64,000 bases of DNA from Streptomyces sp. NBC_01210 (GTDB taxonomy: Bacteria; Actinomycetota; Actinomycetes; Streptomycetales; Streptomycetaceae). The first letter of the stretch is position 1. Each line of letters begins with the position of its first letter. A program made the position numbers and the translations under genes. Below are positions 51,604 to 61,085 of the stretch, in pieces. The DNA is taken from positions 1,674,001-1,738,000 of the forward strand of contig NZ_CP108549.1 of assembly GCF_036010325.1 (NCBI RefSeq), given 5' to 3'. The notes under the pieces are model-generated. The model searched no databases, had not been told where the DNA came from, and was given only the letters and a program-made list of their open reading frames with translations.

Positions 51604-52221
51604 ATGACTGGGACGACTGCTGCCGACTATCTGTGGTTCGGCGAAGACTTCGACGACCTGGCCGAGGCGTACTGCATCACGCTGGTGCGCGGACTCTCGC
51701 CACAGACTCTGCTCGCGCGCCTCGGGGCTGAGGAGGAAGTGCGGGTTGCCGGGGTCCAGGGGCTGGTCGAGCCCGCGTACGACGCCTGGGACACCCACGA
51801 CGGCGACCGGTTGTTCGTGGGGGTGACCGCCGTCGGCGACTGGGCGCTGATCGTCGAGCCCAACGGCTATCTAGGGATCACCGACGAGGCGGTGGCACCG
51901 ATATCGCGCGGGACGACGGTCGTCTCGCACTTCCGGAACATCAATGCCGTCGACCACTTCAACTGGTTCGAGGACGGCGAACTGCGCCTCCACTTCGAGC
52001 CGCTGTTCCCCTACGGGCGCGACGGCAGCGATCCCGACGGCCTCGTCGGCACCATGCGGAAGGTGGGCTTCGACCTCAGCGAAGAAGACGGCCGCGACTA
52101 CGCGTTGCACACGGAAGCCGCGTTCGCGCTGGCCGAGCGGATCACGGGGGTACTACTGACGCCGGAACTCCTCAGGACGGCGGAGTTCGTGTGCGGGACG
52201 GCGCCGCTACCGGCCCGCTGA
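51604..52221 (+). CDS. DUF6461-family protein
   Basis: The 205-residue product has DYLWFGEDFDDLAEAYCITLVRGLSP, GDWALIVEPNGYLG, GTTVVSHFRNINAVDHFNWFEDGELRLHFEPLFPYGRDGSDPD and FALAERITGV, the DUF6461 layout found in many streptomycete paralogues. Function unknown, possibly toxin-immunity or phage-defence related in other contexts, which I cannot support here. Its last 50 bp overlap the convergent MocR gene. Confidence 0.82.
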   Translation: MTGTTAADYLWFGEDFDDLAEAYCITLVRGLSPQTLLARLGAEEEVRVAGVQGLVEPAYDAWDTHDGDRLFVGVTAVGDWALIVEPNGYLGITDEAVAPISRGTTVVSHFRNINAVDHFNWFEDGELRLHFEPLFPYGRDGSDPDGLVGTMRKVGFDLSEEDGRDYALHTEAAFALAERITGVLLTPELLRTAEFVCGTAPLPAR

Positions 52222-53669
52222 CCGTCTCGCGGCCCGGCACCAGCACCTCGTCGCACGCGGTCCGCAGCCGCCGTACGCCCTCGGCGATCTCGGCCGGTCC
52301 CGCCACGCCCGCGAAGCTCAACCGCACGTGTCCCGCAGGGGCTTCGGCGCAGAAGTAGGGGCGGCCGGATGCGACGGCGACGCCCGCGCGCAGGGCCGCG
52401 GAGAACAGTGCGGCCTCGTCCGCGCCGTCGGGAAGCCGCAGCCAGAGGTGGTAGCCGCCGGACGGGATGTGGGGCAGGGTCAGTTCGGGCAGGTGCCGCA
52501 GCAGGGCGGCGGTCATGGTGTCCCTGCGTGCCTTCAACTCCGCGGCCACCGCGCGGAGATGACGGTTCCAGGCGGGTGCGCCGACAAGTTCGAGGGCTGC
52601 TTCCTGGAGCGGGCGGGGTACGAAGAAGTTGTCGACGACTTGGATGGCGCGCAGCCGTTCCAGGACGGGTCCGCGGGCGGCCAGCATCCCCACCCGCAGG
52701 CTCGGCGAAGTCGCCTTGGTGAGCGAGCTGACATGGACGACGACGCCGTCGTGGTCGTCCGCGGCGAGCGGCCTGGGCAGCGGGCCCGCGTCCTCGTGGA
52801 CCAGGCGGCGCGCGAAGTCGTCCTCGACGACGAAGGCGCCTGCCGCGCGCGCGATGCGGAGCACTTCAGGACGGCGCTCGGGTGCGAGCACCGCTCCGGT
52901 CGGGTTCTGGAAGAGCGGCTGGCAGACGAAGACCCGGGCACCGGTGGCTTGGAAGGCCGCGGCGAGCAGTTCCGTACGTACGCCGCGGGCGTCGATCGGG
53001 ACCGGCACGGGCCGCAGTCCGGCGGCGCGGGCGATCGCCAGCATGCCGGGATAGGTGGGGGACTCAACAAGCACGGGGGCTCCGGGCGGGGCGAGCGCGC
53101 GCAGGGCTGTGGTCAGTGCGGACTGGCCGCCTGCCGTGATCAGTACGTCGGCGGCTCCCGTGGTGTCGCCGAGACCGCGGGCGAACCACTCGCGCAGTTC
53201 GGGCAGCCCGTCGGTGGGCGGCCGGCCCCAGGCCCCGGGCCGCCGCCCGGCCCGCGCCAGGGCCGCGGCCATCGCCTGCTCCGGCTGGAGGCTGGAATGC
53301 AGATAGCCGCCGTTGAACTCCACGACACCGGTCGCCGGCGCGGCGAGGGTGGCCAGGACCCCGGAGGCGTCAACGGCGCGCGGCACCAGTTCGGTGGCCG
53401 CGTCGGCGCTGAGGGTGACCTCCTGCCAGGAGGTGTCCTGGGGTGGCGGGGGGTCGGTACGGGGCTGCGCCCGGAACGCTCCGGCGCCGGGCCGGGTGAC
53501 GACCAAGCCCTCGGCGGCAAGCTGGGCGAGCGCGCGCGAGACGGTCACCGGAGAGACCCGGAAGCGCTCCACGAGCGCCCGACTCGACGGCAGCTTTCCA
53601 CCATGTGAGTAGCGGTCGAGCTCACGCTTCAGCGCATTCGCCAATTCCTTCACACTGCTACGCTCGTGC

Positions 53670-53671
<2 letters not shown>
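52172..53671 (-). CDS. MocR-type regulator (GntR HTH plus aminotransferase domain)
   Basis: The 499-residue product has a GntR winged helix (ELANALKRELDRYSHGGKLPSSRALVERFRVSPVTVSRALAQLAAEGLV, residues 1-70), a linker, and a fold-type I aminotransferase domain with VLITAGGQSALTTALRAL, ESPTYPGM, CQPLFQNPTG and VSSLTKATSPSLRVG (PLP Lys). MocR proteins use PLP as a sensor. Its start codon overlaps that of the divergent DMT transporter, which it presumably controls. The start is likely leaderless (TATCCT 8 bp before). Confidence 0.92.
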
Positions 53672-54566
<895 letters not shown>

Positions 54567-54638
54567 AGGTGCAACTCTCGCCCCCGGCCGTAGACTCGAA
54601 ACACCACCGGACCACCGCCTTCGAGGAGGTCACTCCTG

Positions 54639-54830
54639 ATGCAAGCGAATGTGGGCGACACACTGCTGGTGCACGGCAGGGTCGTGGGGCAGCACGACAA
54701 GCAGGCCGAAGTCGTCGAGGTGCTGGGGGCCAAAGGCACTCCTCCGTACCGCGTCCGCTTCGACGACGGGCACGAGGCGCTGATGTCTCCGGGCCCCGAC
54801 TGCGTCGTGCGCCACCACGAACAGCCTTGA
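54639..54830 (+). CDS. DUF1918-family protein
   Basis: The 63-residue product MQANVGDTLLVHGRVVGQHDK continues with EVVEVLGAKGTPPYRVRFDDGHEALMSPGPDCVV, the compact beta-barrel DUF1918. It is widespread in actinobacteria; function unknown, with an SH3-like fold that may bind nucleic acid or protein. GAGGAGG lies 10 bp upstream of the ATG. Confidence 0.9.
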   Translation: MQANVGDTLLVHGRVVGQHDKQAEVVEVLGAKGTPPYRVRFDDGHEALMSPGPDCVVRHHEQP

Positions 54831-54831
54831 C

Positions 54832-56085
54832 TCAGCCCGGGGGACGCACCCTGGTCGGATAGTGATCGGCCACCACTCTGGCCATCGCGCCGACCGGATC
54901 AGTCATGACTTCTTTGGCCGAGAAGAAGCAGTGGCCGCGTACATCGGTGTATTCGCGCGCCAGCGTGAGGTGGCGGGACAGTTCAGCGGGGTCCCGCCAG
55001 GGTGCGGGCTGGGCGGGGTCGCCCGCCTTGTAGAGGGCCTCACCGGCGTAGAGATGGACACCTGTGCCCCGTACGACGCTGTTCCACCAGGGCAGCAGCT
55101 TGGCGTAGTCGGCGGCGGCGAAGCCGATGTTCCAGTAGATCTGGGGGGCGATGTAGTCGATCCAGCCCTGCTTCACCCACTTGCGGGTATCGGCGTGCAG
55201 ATGGTCATAGGTCTGCACGCCGGCCTGGGTGTCGGAGCCGAGCGGGTCGGTCGCGGCGTTGCGCCATACGCCGAAGGGGCTGATGCCGAAGCGGACGTTC
55301 TTCTTGGCCTTCTTGATTCTTTCGGCCATTTCGCGCACCAGCCGGTCGATGTTGTCGCGCCGCCAGGCGGCCTTGTCCGGGAAGCCCGCGCCGTAGCGGG
55401 CGTAGTCGGCGTCGTCGTCGAAGACCTGGCCGGCGACCGGATACGGATAGAAGTAGTCGTCGAAGTGGACGGCGTCGATGTCGTAGCGGTGGACGGCGTC
55501 CATCATCGCGCGCTGGACGAAGCTGCGGACCTCCGGAATGCCGGGGTTGTAGTAGAGCTTCCCGCCGTACGGAAGGACCCAGTCGGGGTGGACCCGGGCC
55601 GGGTGGTTCGCGACCAGCCGGGACGGGTCGGTGTGGTTCGCGACGCGGTACGGGTTGAACCAGGCGTGAAGCTCCAGACCGCGCCGGTGGGCCTCACGCA
55701 CGGCGGTGCCGAGCGGGTCCCATCCGGGGTGCTGTCCCTGGACGCCGGTGAGGTACTGGGACCAGGGCTCGTACGGTGAGGGCCACAGGGCGTCAGCGGT
55801 CGGTCTGACCTGGAAGACCACGACGTTCAGCCGGCGGGCTACGGCCGCGTCGAGGTGGGCGAGGAGTTCCGCGCACTGCTCGGCGGCGGTGAGACCCGGC
55901 CGGGAGGGCCAGTCGCGGTTGGCCACGCTCGCTAACCACATGCCGCGGAATTCCCGGCTCGGCCCGTGCCGTCGACGACCTGCCCGGCCGACGGCCGGCG
56001 CGGCTGCCGCGTCCCCCGCCGTCGCCAGCGCGGCCAGCACTCCGGCCGCTGTCACGACAAACCCTCTTCTTCCGATCTGCCCCAT
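54832..56085 (-). CDS. Tat-exported GHL10 (DUF187) glycoside-hydrolase-like protein
   Basis: The 417-residue product has a Tat signal (GRRGFVVTAAGVLAALATAG) and the GHL10/YddW domain: REFRGMWLASVANRDWPS, VVVFQVRPTADALWPSPYEPWS, ELHAWFNPYRV, YDIDAVHFDDYFYPYP (catalytic-like Asp pair), FGISPFGVWRN and YIAPQIYWNIG. The family binds or cleaves carbohydrate, possibly peptidoglycan glycans, outside the cell. GGGGG precedes the ATG by 6 bp. Confidence 0.9.
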   Translation of the reverse strand: MGQIGRRGFVVTAAGVLAALATAGDAAAAPAVGRAGRRRHGPSREFRGMWLASVANRDWPSRPGLTAAEQCAELLAHLDAAVARRLNVVVFQVRPTADALWPSPYEPWSQYLTGVQGQHPGWDPLGTAVREAHRRGLELHAWFNPYRVANHTDPSRLVANHPARVHPDWVLPYGGKLYYNPGIPEVRSFVQRAMMDAVHRYDIDAVHFDDYFYPYPVAGQVFDDDADYARYGAGFPDKAAWRRDNIDRLVREMAERIKKAKKNVRFGISPFGVWRNAATDPLGSDTQAGVQTYDHLHADTRKWVKQGWIDYIAPQIYWNIGFAAADYAKLLPWWNSVVRGTGVHLYAGEALYKAGDPAQPAPWRDPAELSRHLTLAREYTDVRGHCFFSAKEVMTDPVGAMARVVADHYPTRVRPPG

Positions 56086-56272
56086 TTGACGCCCCCTGTG
56101 TTATCGGTGCCGGCCGCCGTTTCCGCACAGCATGCCCGCCCCTGACGGTCGTGCACACCTGCATCCGGAGTAACGTCGTGGGGTCGAGGCGGGCACCGGG
56201 CATCACACGGGGGGCCCGTCCGCCGGCCTCCCGCCGGGAGACCCCAGACACAGGATCAGCGAAAGGCACGAG

Positions 56273-57145
56273 GTGACGGACTCAATGGCCGACATTGCAC
56301 GCGTCGGAGTGGTGGGCTGCGGCCAGATGGGCGCAGGCATCGCGGAGGTGTGCGCCCGCAGCGGCCTCGAGGTGAAGGTCGCCGAGACCACGGGCGAGGC
56401 TCTGGAGATCGGTCGCACCCGGCTCTACAACTCCCTCTCGAAGGCCGCCGAACGCGGCAAGATCACCGAGGAGGAGCGCGACGCTACGCTGGAGCGGCTG
56501 AGCTTCACCACCGACCTCGGGGAGTTCGCCGACCGCGATCTCGTCATCGAGGCCGTCGTGGAGAACGAGCAGGTCAAGACCGAGATCTTCCAGGTGCTCG
56601 ACCAGGTGGTGACCCGCCAGGACGCGATCCTCGCCTCCAACACCTCGTCCATCCCGCTGGTGAAGCTCGCCGTCGCGACCTCCCGGCCGGACCAGGTCAT
56701 CGGCATCCACTTCTTCAACCCGGCCCCGGTGCAGAAGCTCGTCGAGCTGATCCCGGCGCTGACCACCTCCGAGGAGACGATCAAGCGCTCCGAGGCCGTG
56801 GTCCAGAACGTGCTGGACAAGCACCCGATCCGCGCCCAGGACCGTTCGGGCTTCGTGGTGAACGCCCTCCTCATCCCGTATCTGCTCTCCGCGATCCGGA
56901 TGTTCGAGTCGGGCATCGCGAGCCGCGAGGACATCGACAACGGCATGGAGCTCGGCTGCGCCCACCCGATGGGTCCGCTGAAGCTCTCCGACCTGATCGG
57001 TCTGGACACCGTCGCCTCGGTCGCGGACTCGATGTACGCCGAGTTCAAGGAGCCGCTGTACGCCGCTCCCCCGCTGCTGCAGCGGATGGTGGACGCGGGG
57101 CGGCTCGGCCGCAAGACGGGTTCGGGTTTCTACCCGTACTCATGA
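56273..57145 (+). CDS. 3-hydroxybutyryl-CoA dehydrogenase
   Basis: The 290-residue product has NAD loop VGVVGCGQMGAGIAEVCARSG, ASNTSSIPLVKLA, IGIHFFNPAPVQKLVELIP (catalytic His) and the C-terminal domain with NGMELGCAHPMGPLKLSDLIGLD. It reduces acetoacetyl-CoA or oxidises 3-hydroxybutyryl-CoA, feeding the ethylmalonyl-CoA route or fatty acid and polyketide precursors. GTG 56273 has AAAGG upstream; ATG 56285 is an alternative. Confidence 0.94.
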   Translation: MTDSMADIARVGVVGCGQMGAGIAEVCARSGLEVKVAETTGEALEIGRTRLYNSLSKAAERGKITEEERDATLERLSFTTDLGEFADRDLVIEAVVENEQVKTEIFQVLDQVVTRQDAILASNTSSIPLVKLAVATSRPDQVIGIHFFNPAPVQKLVELIPALTTSEETIKRSEAVVQNVLDKHPIRAQDRSGFVVNALLIPYLLSAIRMFESGIASREDIDNGMELGCAHPMGPLKLSDLIGLDTVASVADSMYAEFKEPLYAAPPLLQRMVDAGRLGRKTGSGFYPYS

Positions 57146-57321
57146 CGGGACCGGACTCGCCACACCCGTGATGGGGTCGTACTCCTGATTCACACGGAGT
57201 GTGCGGGGCGTGCCCGCATATGCCGTGCGCACACGCTCCCGCCCTCCGACCAGGGAGAGTTGACTCGGTTCCGCTCAGTCAAGGTTCCGCTGCACAACTT
57301 TCCCGAAGGAGGAGCCAGTCC

Positions 57322-57579
57322 GTGACCAACGACCCTGATCATTTAGTGGTCGTCGAAGAGTTCGCTGAGTTACGCCGCAGCCTCGACGTCGGCCTCGCCC
57401 GGATAGACGGGCATCTGGCGCTGCTCGCGCAGCGCAACGGCCAGATCGACCGGGAGGTGACCGATCTGGCCGCGCGCGTCGGGGCACTTGAGCAGTCCAG
57501 GTGGCCGTTGCCCGCCGTTGCCGCGCTGACCGCGCTCGGAGCGCTGGCGGTAACGGTGTGGCAGGCGATCGGCCGATAG
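57322..57579 (+). CDS. Small coiled-coil protein with C-terminal membrane anchor
   Basis: The 85-residue product from GTG 57322 (GGAGGAG, 7-bp spacing) has heptads (VVEEFAELRRSLDVGLARIDGHLALLAQRNGQIDREVTDLAARVGALEQ) and one terminal helix (LPAVAALTALGALAVTVWQ). It resembles holin-accessory or XhlA-like proteins in layout, but no phage genes are near. Function unknown. Confidence 0.75.
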   Translation: MTNDPDHLVVVEEFAELRRSLDVGLARIDGHLALLAQRNGQIDREVTDLAARVGALEQSRWPLPAVAALTALGALAVTVWQAIGR

Positions 57580-57589
57580 CCGCCGGGCG

Positions 57590-58120
57590 TCAGCCAAGCC
57601 GCAGATGGTGAAGCATCAGCAGCCCGGCCGCCATATTGGCGGCCGGGACCTCACCGCGGGCGATCATGTCGGGTACCAGTTTCAGCGGTATCCATTCGCG
57701 GCGCGAGGACTCGAAGTCGTCCTCGGGATGCCCGATGTACGTCGCGTCCTCGGACCAGTAGAGGTGGTGCCTGGCGTCGGTGAGGCCGTTGGACGGCTCG
57801 ACGGTCAGGAGGTGCTGGAGGGGGCCCGGACGCCAGCCGGTCTCCTCCTCCATCTCTCTGGCGGCCGCGGCCGCGATGTCCTCGCCGTCCTCGACGACGC
57901 CGGCGGCGAGCTCCCAGCCCCAGCTGTTGGTGATGAAGCGGTGCCGCCAGAGCATCAGCACCTCGTTTGCCCTGTTGACCGCGGTCGCGACGGCGACCGG
58001 GCGGAGCCGGATGAGGAAGTGGTCCAGGTGCCGGCCGTCGGGGAGCTCGACGTCGGCCAGGTTGACCCTGAACCAGCGGTTTTCATACACAGTTTGTTCG
58101 CTTAATTTCGTCCACTGCAC
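57590..58120 (-). CDS. NUDIX hydrolase
   Basis: The 176-residue product has the NUDIX box GVVEDGEDIAAAAAREMEEETGW in full (Gx5Ex7REUxEExGU). The N-terminus (WTKLSEQTVYENRWFRVNLADVELPDG) and LRPVAVATAVNRANEVLMLWRHRF resemble ADP-ribose pyrophosphatases. GTG 58120 has GGTGG 7 bp upstream; TTG 58141 is less likely. It ends 11 bp before the convergent coiled-coil gene. Confidence 0.9.
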   Translation of the reverse strand: MQWTKLSEQTVYENRWFRVNLADVELPDGRHLDHFLIRLRPVAVATAVNRANEVLMLWRHRFITNSWGWELAAGVVEDGEDIAAAAAREMEEETGWRPGPLQHLLTVEPSNGLTDARHHLYWSEDATYIGHPEDDFESSRREWIPLKLVPDMIARGEVPAANMAAGLLMLHHLRLG

Positions 58121-58171
58121 GTTTCTGCCACCTTCCGACAAGTAGATGGCAATATCGCAGCAGGAGCTCGG

Positions 58172-59512
58172 TCAGAGGGGAACGCGCAGTGCCCCGTCGA
58201 TGAGTTCGGCAGCTTCGTCGGCGTTGGTGCAACCGCTCGCCACGAGATGCTCGCGTACCGCCCGCAGCCGGTCCCGGATCCGCTGCGACTCCATCCCCTT
58301 GGCCCGCTCCACCATCTCCGCCGCCGTCTGCGCCGCCCGGTCCACCTCGCCCTGGCGCAGCTCGATCTGGCTGAGCATGGCGAGCCGGTGCACCCGGCCG
58401 CGGTCGTGCGCCGGGGTGTCGACGGCCGCCGCGGCATGCTCCCGTGCCGCCGTCAGATCACCGAGGCTGAGCAGAGCCTCCGCCACCTGGACATTCACCA
58501 GGCCCGGCTGGACATAACCGGTCTCGTCCGGCTCGTACCCCGGACGGATCCGCTCCGCCTCCAGCTCCGCTCGCCGGATGCACCGCAAGGCGCTGCTGCC
58601 GTCGCCGAGATGGGCGTACGCCTTCGCCTGCATCGCGTACAGATCGGCGGCCAGTGCCGGAGTGAGCTGCTGCCCTGCGGCTCGCAGCGCCGCCTCCGCG
58701 AAGGCCACCGCCTGCCGGTGCTCCGCCATGAACAGCGACTGGTTGACCAGCAGCGCGATCACATACGCGCCAAGCCCCCGGTCCCCGCTGGCCTTTGCCA
58801 GCCGCAGCGCCTGGTGGAAGTAGCGCTGGGCGAGGCCGTGCGCGTTGGAGTCGTAGGCGCAGATGCCGGCCACGGACACCAGACCGCCTGTCGCGCGGTG
58901 CAGTTGGCGGCCGAGAGCGTCGCTGTAGCCACCACGGAGCAGGGGCGCGGTCTCGGCGTTGAGGAAGCCGACGATGCGGGCGCGGGTGGCTATGCCGCCC
59001 GCCTTCCGGTACATCAGCTCGTAGTGCGCACGGGCGGCGCGCAGCATCTTTATGTCGGCCATGCTGACGCGTGTCTGCCCCGATCGTGAGACGTCCGAGT
59101 CCTCCGGCGGGTTCTCCCACTCCCATACGGGCATGACGGCGGGGGTGCCGGTGACCGCGGGCGCCTCGATGATGTGCCGCCGCTGCTGTTCGTCGGAGCG
59201 CCACATCGCGGTGGCCCGCTCCACGAAGCCGGAGAGCGGCGAGCCCGGTTGTGTGACGGACTCGCCCGGCACTCCGAGGCCGATGTCGCCGAGGACGATC
59301 GCCCGGCGCAGCCGGCCGGCGAGCACCTCGCAGATCAGGTCGGGCACCTGGCCGCGCGGACGCTGGCCCTTCAACCAGCGTGCTACGGCAGTGTGTTCGT
59401 ACCGCAGTGCCAGACCTCTTGCCCGGCCGGCCTGGTTCACCCGGGCAGCAAGGCCCGCATTGGAGATGCCCGCCTCGTCAAGCAGGGCGTCGAGCAGGGT
59501 ATTGGGCTGCAT
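58172..59512 (-). CDS. HTH/TPR transcriptional regulator (Streptomyces type)
   Basis: The 446-residue product begins MQPNTLLDALLDEAGISNAGLAARVNQAGRARGLALRYEHTAVARWLKGQRPRG, an XRE-like HTH. It continues through a region with GIGATRARIVGFLNAETAPLL-like sequence to TPR-like helices (AYVIALLVNQSLFMAEHRQAVAFAEAALRAAG, LYAMQAKAYAHLGDGSSALRCIRRAE). This is the layout of Nsd/BldB-region type Streptomyces regulators of development or antibiotic synthesis, but no target is evident. GGAGGGG lies 3 bp before the ATG. Confidence 0.85.
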   Translation of the reverse strand: MQPNTLLDALLDEAGISNAGLAARVNQAGRARGLALRYEHTAVARWLKGQRPRGQVPDLICEVLAGRLRRAIVLGDIGLGVPGESVTQPGSPLSGFVERATAMWRSDEQQRRHIIEAPAVTGTPAVMPVWEWENPPEDSDVSRSGQTRVSMADIKMLRAARAHYELMYRKAGGIATRARIVGFLNAETAPLLRGGYSDALGRQLHRATGGLVSVAGICAYDSNAHGLAQRYFHQALRLAKASGDRGLGAYVIALLVNQSLFMAEHRQAVAFAEAALRAAGQQLTPALAADLYAMQAKAYAHLGDGSSALRCIRRAELEAERIRPGYEPDETGYVQPGLVNVQVAEALLSLGDLTAAREHAAAAVDTPAHDRGRVHRLAMLSQIELRQGEVDRAAQTAAEMVERAKGMESQRIRDRLRAVREHLVASGCTNADEAAELIDGALRVPL

Positions 59513-59804
59513 GTGCCCCTCCGGTGGCTCGTTGGACTCAGCCTAGTGGAGGGCGATTCGCACGGGGTGTGAACCAAGTGCCCTCATCCGTGCCCCGCGC
59601 GCTCTGCCGCCACGTCGCCCGCACCGGTTGACTGGGGTGCCTCTCATAGAGGCGGCCGGGCCGTCGGCTCCCCCTCGTACAGTGCGACGGCCCCAGAATG
59701 CGTCGTCTGCCCTGCTGATCTGCCCGACACTCCGCGGCAGGGCGGGCGGCGCCGGCCGCATGGCAATCCCTTGGTTGCCGATCGCTGCACATGGCTGCAG
59801 ATGG
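59513..59804. other. Intergenic region between the HTH/TPR gene and the PP2C gene
   Basis: The 292-bp gap holds no credible gene. A small perfect inverted repeat, GCCTCT-cat-AGAGGC, lies at 59639-59653. The region should contain the promoter of the HTH/TPR gene and the end of the phosphatase transcript. Confidence 0.4.
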
Positions 59805-60917
59805 CTAGCGATTGGAGGGTTCCGGCCGGGTACGGCGCAGGGCGGCATCTCCGGACTGCGCCGGTACCCGCGCGCGGTCGTTACGCAGCACCAGGAGTGC
59901 CACATCGTCGGCGAGACGACCGCCGGTGTGACGCAGCAACTCCGAGTGAACGGTGGCGATCACGGCGGCGGGCGACACCGGCGGGGCGAGCGCGGCCTCG
60001 GTGAGCACGGCCTCCAGACCGAAGAACCTCCCCGCCGCGTCACGGGCGTCCGCCGCCCCGTCCGTGTGCAGGAACAGCGCCTCGCCGGACCGCAGCCGGG
60101 CACACCGGCGGACCGGCAGCTCGGCCGGCAGCGGGAACAGACCGAGCGGTGGCAGCGGGTCCGCACAGGCGAGCAGTTCGGCCCGGCGGCAGAGCCGGTA
60201 GGGCCATGGATGACCGCAGTTCAGCGCCAGTACGCCACCGTCCTGCCCGATCTCCAACAGCAGTACGGTGACGAAATCCTCCGCCGCCGGGCAGTCCGGC
60301 TCTCCCCCGCCGACCGCCGGATGCTCCTCCCGCGCCCGCTCCCGCAAATGCCGATGGATCGCCCGGTCCAACCGCCGCAGCACACCGCCCAGTTCGGGCT
60401 CGTCGTAGGCGGCCTCCCGGAAGCTGCCGAGAACCGCGGCCACCGCCCCGATCGCGGGCAGCCCGTGCCCGCGGGCGTCGCCGATGACGATACGCACGCC
60501 GTACGGGGTGGCCACGGCCTCGTACAGATCACCGCCGACCGCGGCGCCGCGGCTGACGGAGAGCTGGCCCGCGGCGAGGGTGAGTCCGGCGAGGCGGGGC
60601 GGCAGCGGCCGCAGCAGCACCCGCTGGGCGGCGTAGGCGATTTCGCGGACCCGTTCGAGCTCGCGGTTCAGCCCGTGCCGGACACCGAGGACAAGACCGG
60701 TGCCGACCGCGAAGAAGACGACGCCGGTGACGATCCGCTGTCCGAGGCTCTCCGGCTGGGTGGACGGACAGGCGATCTTCCAGGTGAGCGCAGCGGCGCC
60801 CCATACGGCGGGAAGCACCAGAGGAAGCATTCGCCGTACCCGCGAATTGTCGGCGCGCGCGGACCTCGCCCACCGCGAGGCGGGCAAGGGACCTCCACCG
60901 GACCTGATACGGATCAT
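59805..60917 (-). CDS. Membrane PP2C/SpoIIE-type protein phosphatase
   Basis: The 370-residue product has a basic N-terminus, two membrane helices (MLPLVLPAVWGAAALTW and IVTGVVFFAVGTGLVLGV), a short coiled region (ELERVREIAYAAQRVLLRPLPPRL) and a SpoIIE domain: VSRGAAVGGDLYEAVATPYGVRIVIGDARGHGLPA, FVTVLLLEIG, NCGHPWPY, FLHTDGAADARDAAGRFFG and RLADDVALLVLR. The Asp residues for Mn/Mg are kept. It probably dephosphorylates an anti-sigma antagonist. The ATG at 60917 follows GAGGGGA. Confidence 0.9.
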   Translation of the reverse strand: MIRIRSGGGPLPASRWARSARADNSRVRRMLPLVLPAVWGAAALTWKIACPSTQPESLGQRIVTGVVFFAVGTGLVLGVRHGLNRELERVREIAYAAQRVLLRPLPPRLAGLTLAAGQLSVSRGAAVGGDLYEAVATPYGVRIVIGDARGHGLPAIGAVAAVLGSFREAAYDEPELGGVLRRLDRAIHRHLRERAREEHPAVGGGEPDCPAAEDFVTVLLLEIGQDGGVLALNCGHPWPYRLCRRAELLACADPLPPLGLFPLPAELPVRRCARLRSGEALFLHTDGAADARDAAGRFFGLEAVLTEAALAPPVSPAAVIATVHSELLRHTGGRLADDVALLVLRNDRARVPAQSGDAALRRTRPEPSNR

Positions 60918-61034
60918 GCGGATGGTCCCCTCATAGGCCCTGTCCGGCACGCAGGCAGGCCCCCACGGCCGGGACGATTCTGTCGATCGACCGGGCCCGG
61001 AAGGGACAACGCCCCACGTTCTCACCCAAATGAG

Positions 61035-61070
61035 TGAGGGGCGCGCCCGGTGATCCGGGCGCGCCCCTCA
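61035..61070 (-). terminator. Terminator after pheT
   Basis: A perfect 16-bp stem (TGAGGGGCGCGCCCGG at 61035-61050 with its complement at 61055-61070) and a TGAT loop, 16 bp after the pheT stop on the minus strand. Confidence 0.88.
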
Positions 61071-61085
61071 ACAGGCAGGGAGCGG

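Noticed and set aside
57267..57291. GGTTCCGCT direct repeat upstream of the coiled-coil gene
   Set aside because: Two 9-bp copies 16 bp apart could be an operator, but this is short enough to arise by chance and has no supporting symmetry.
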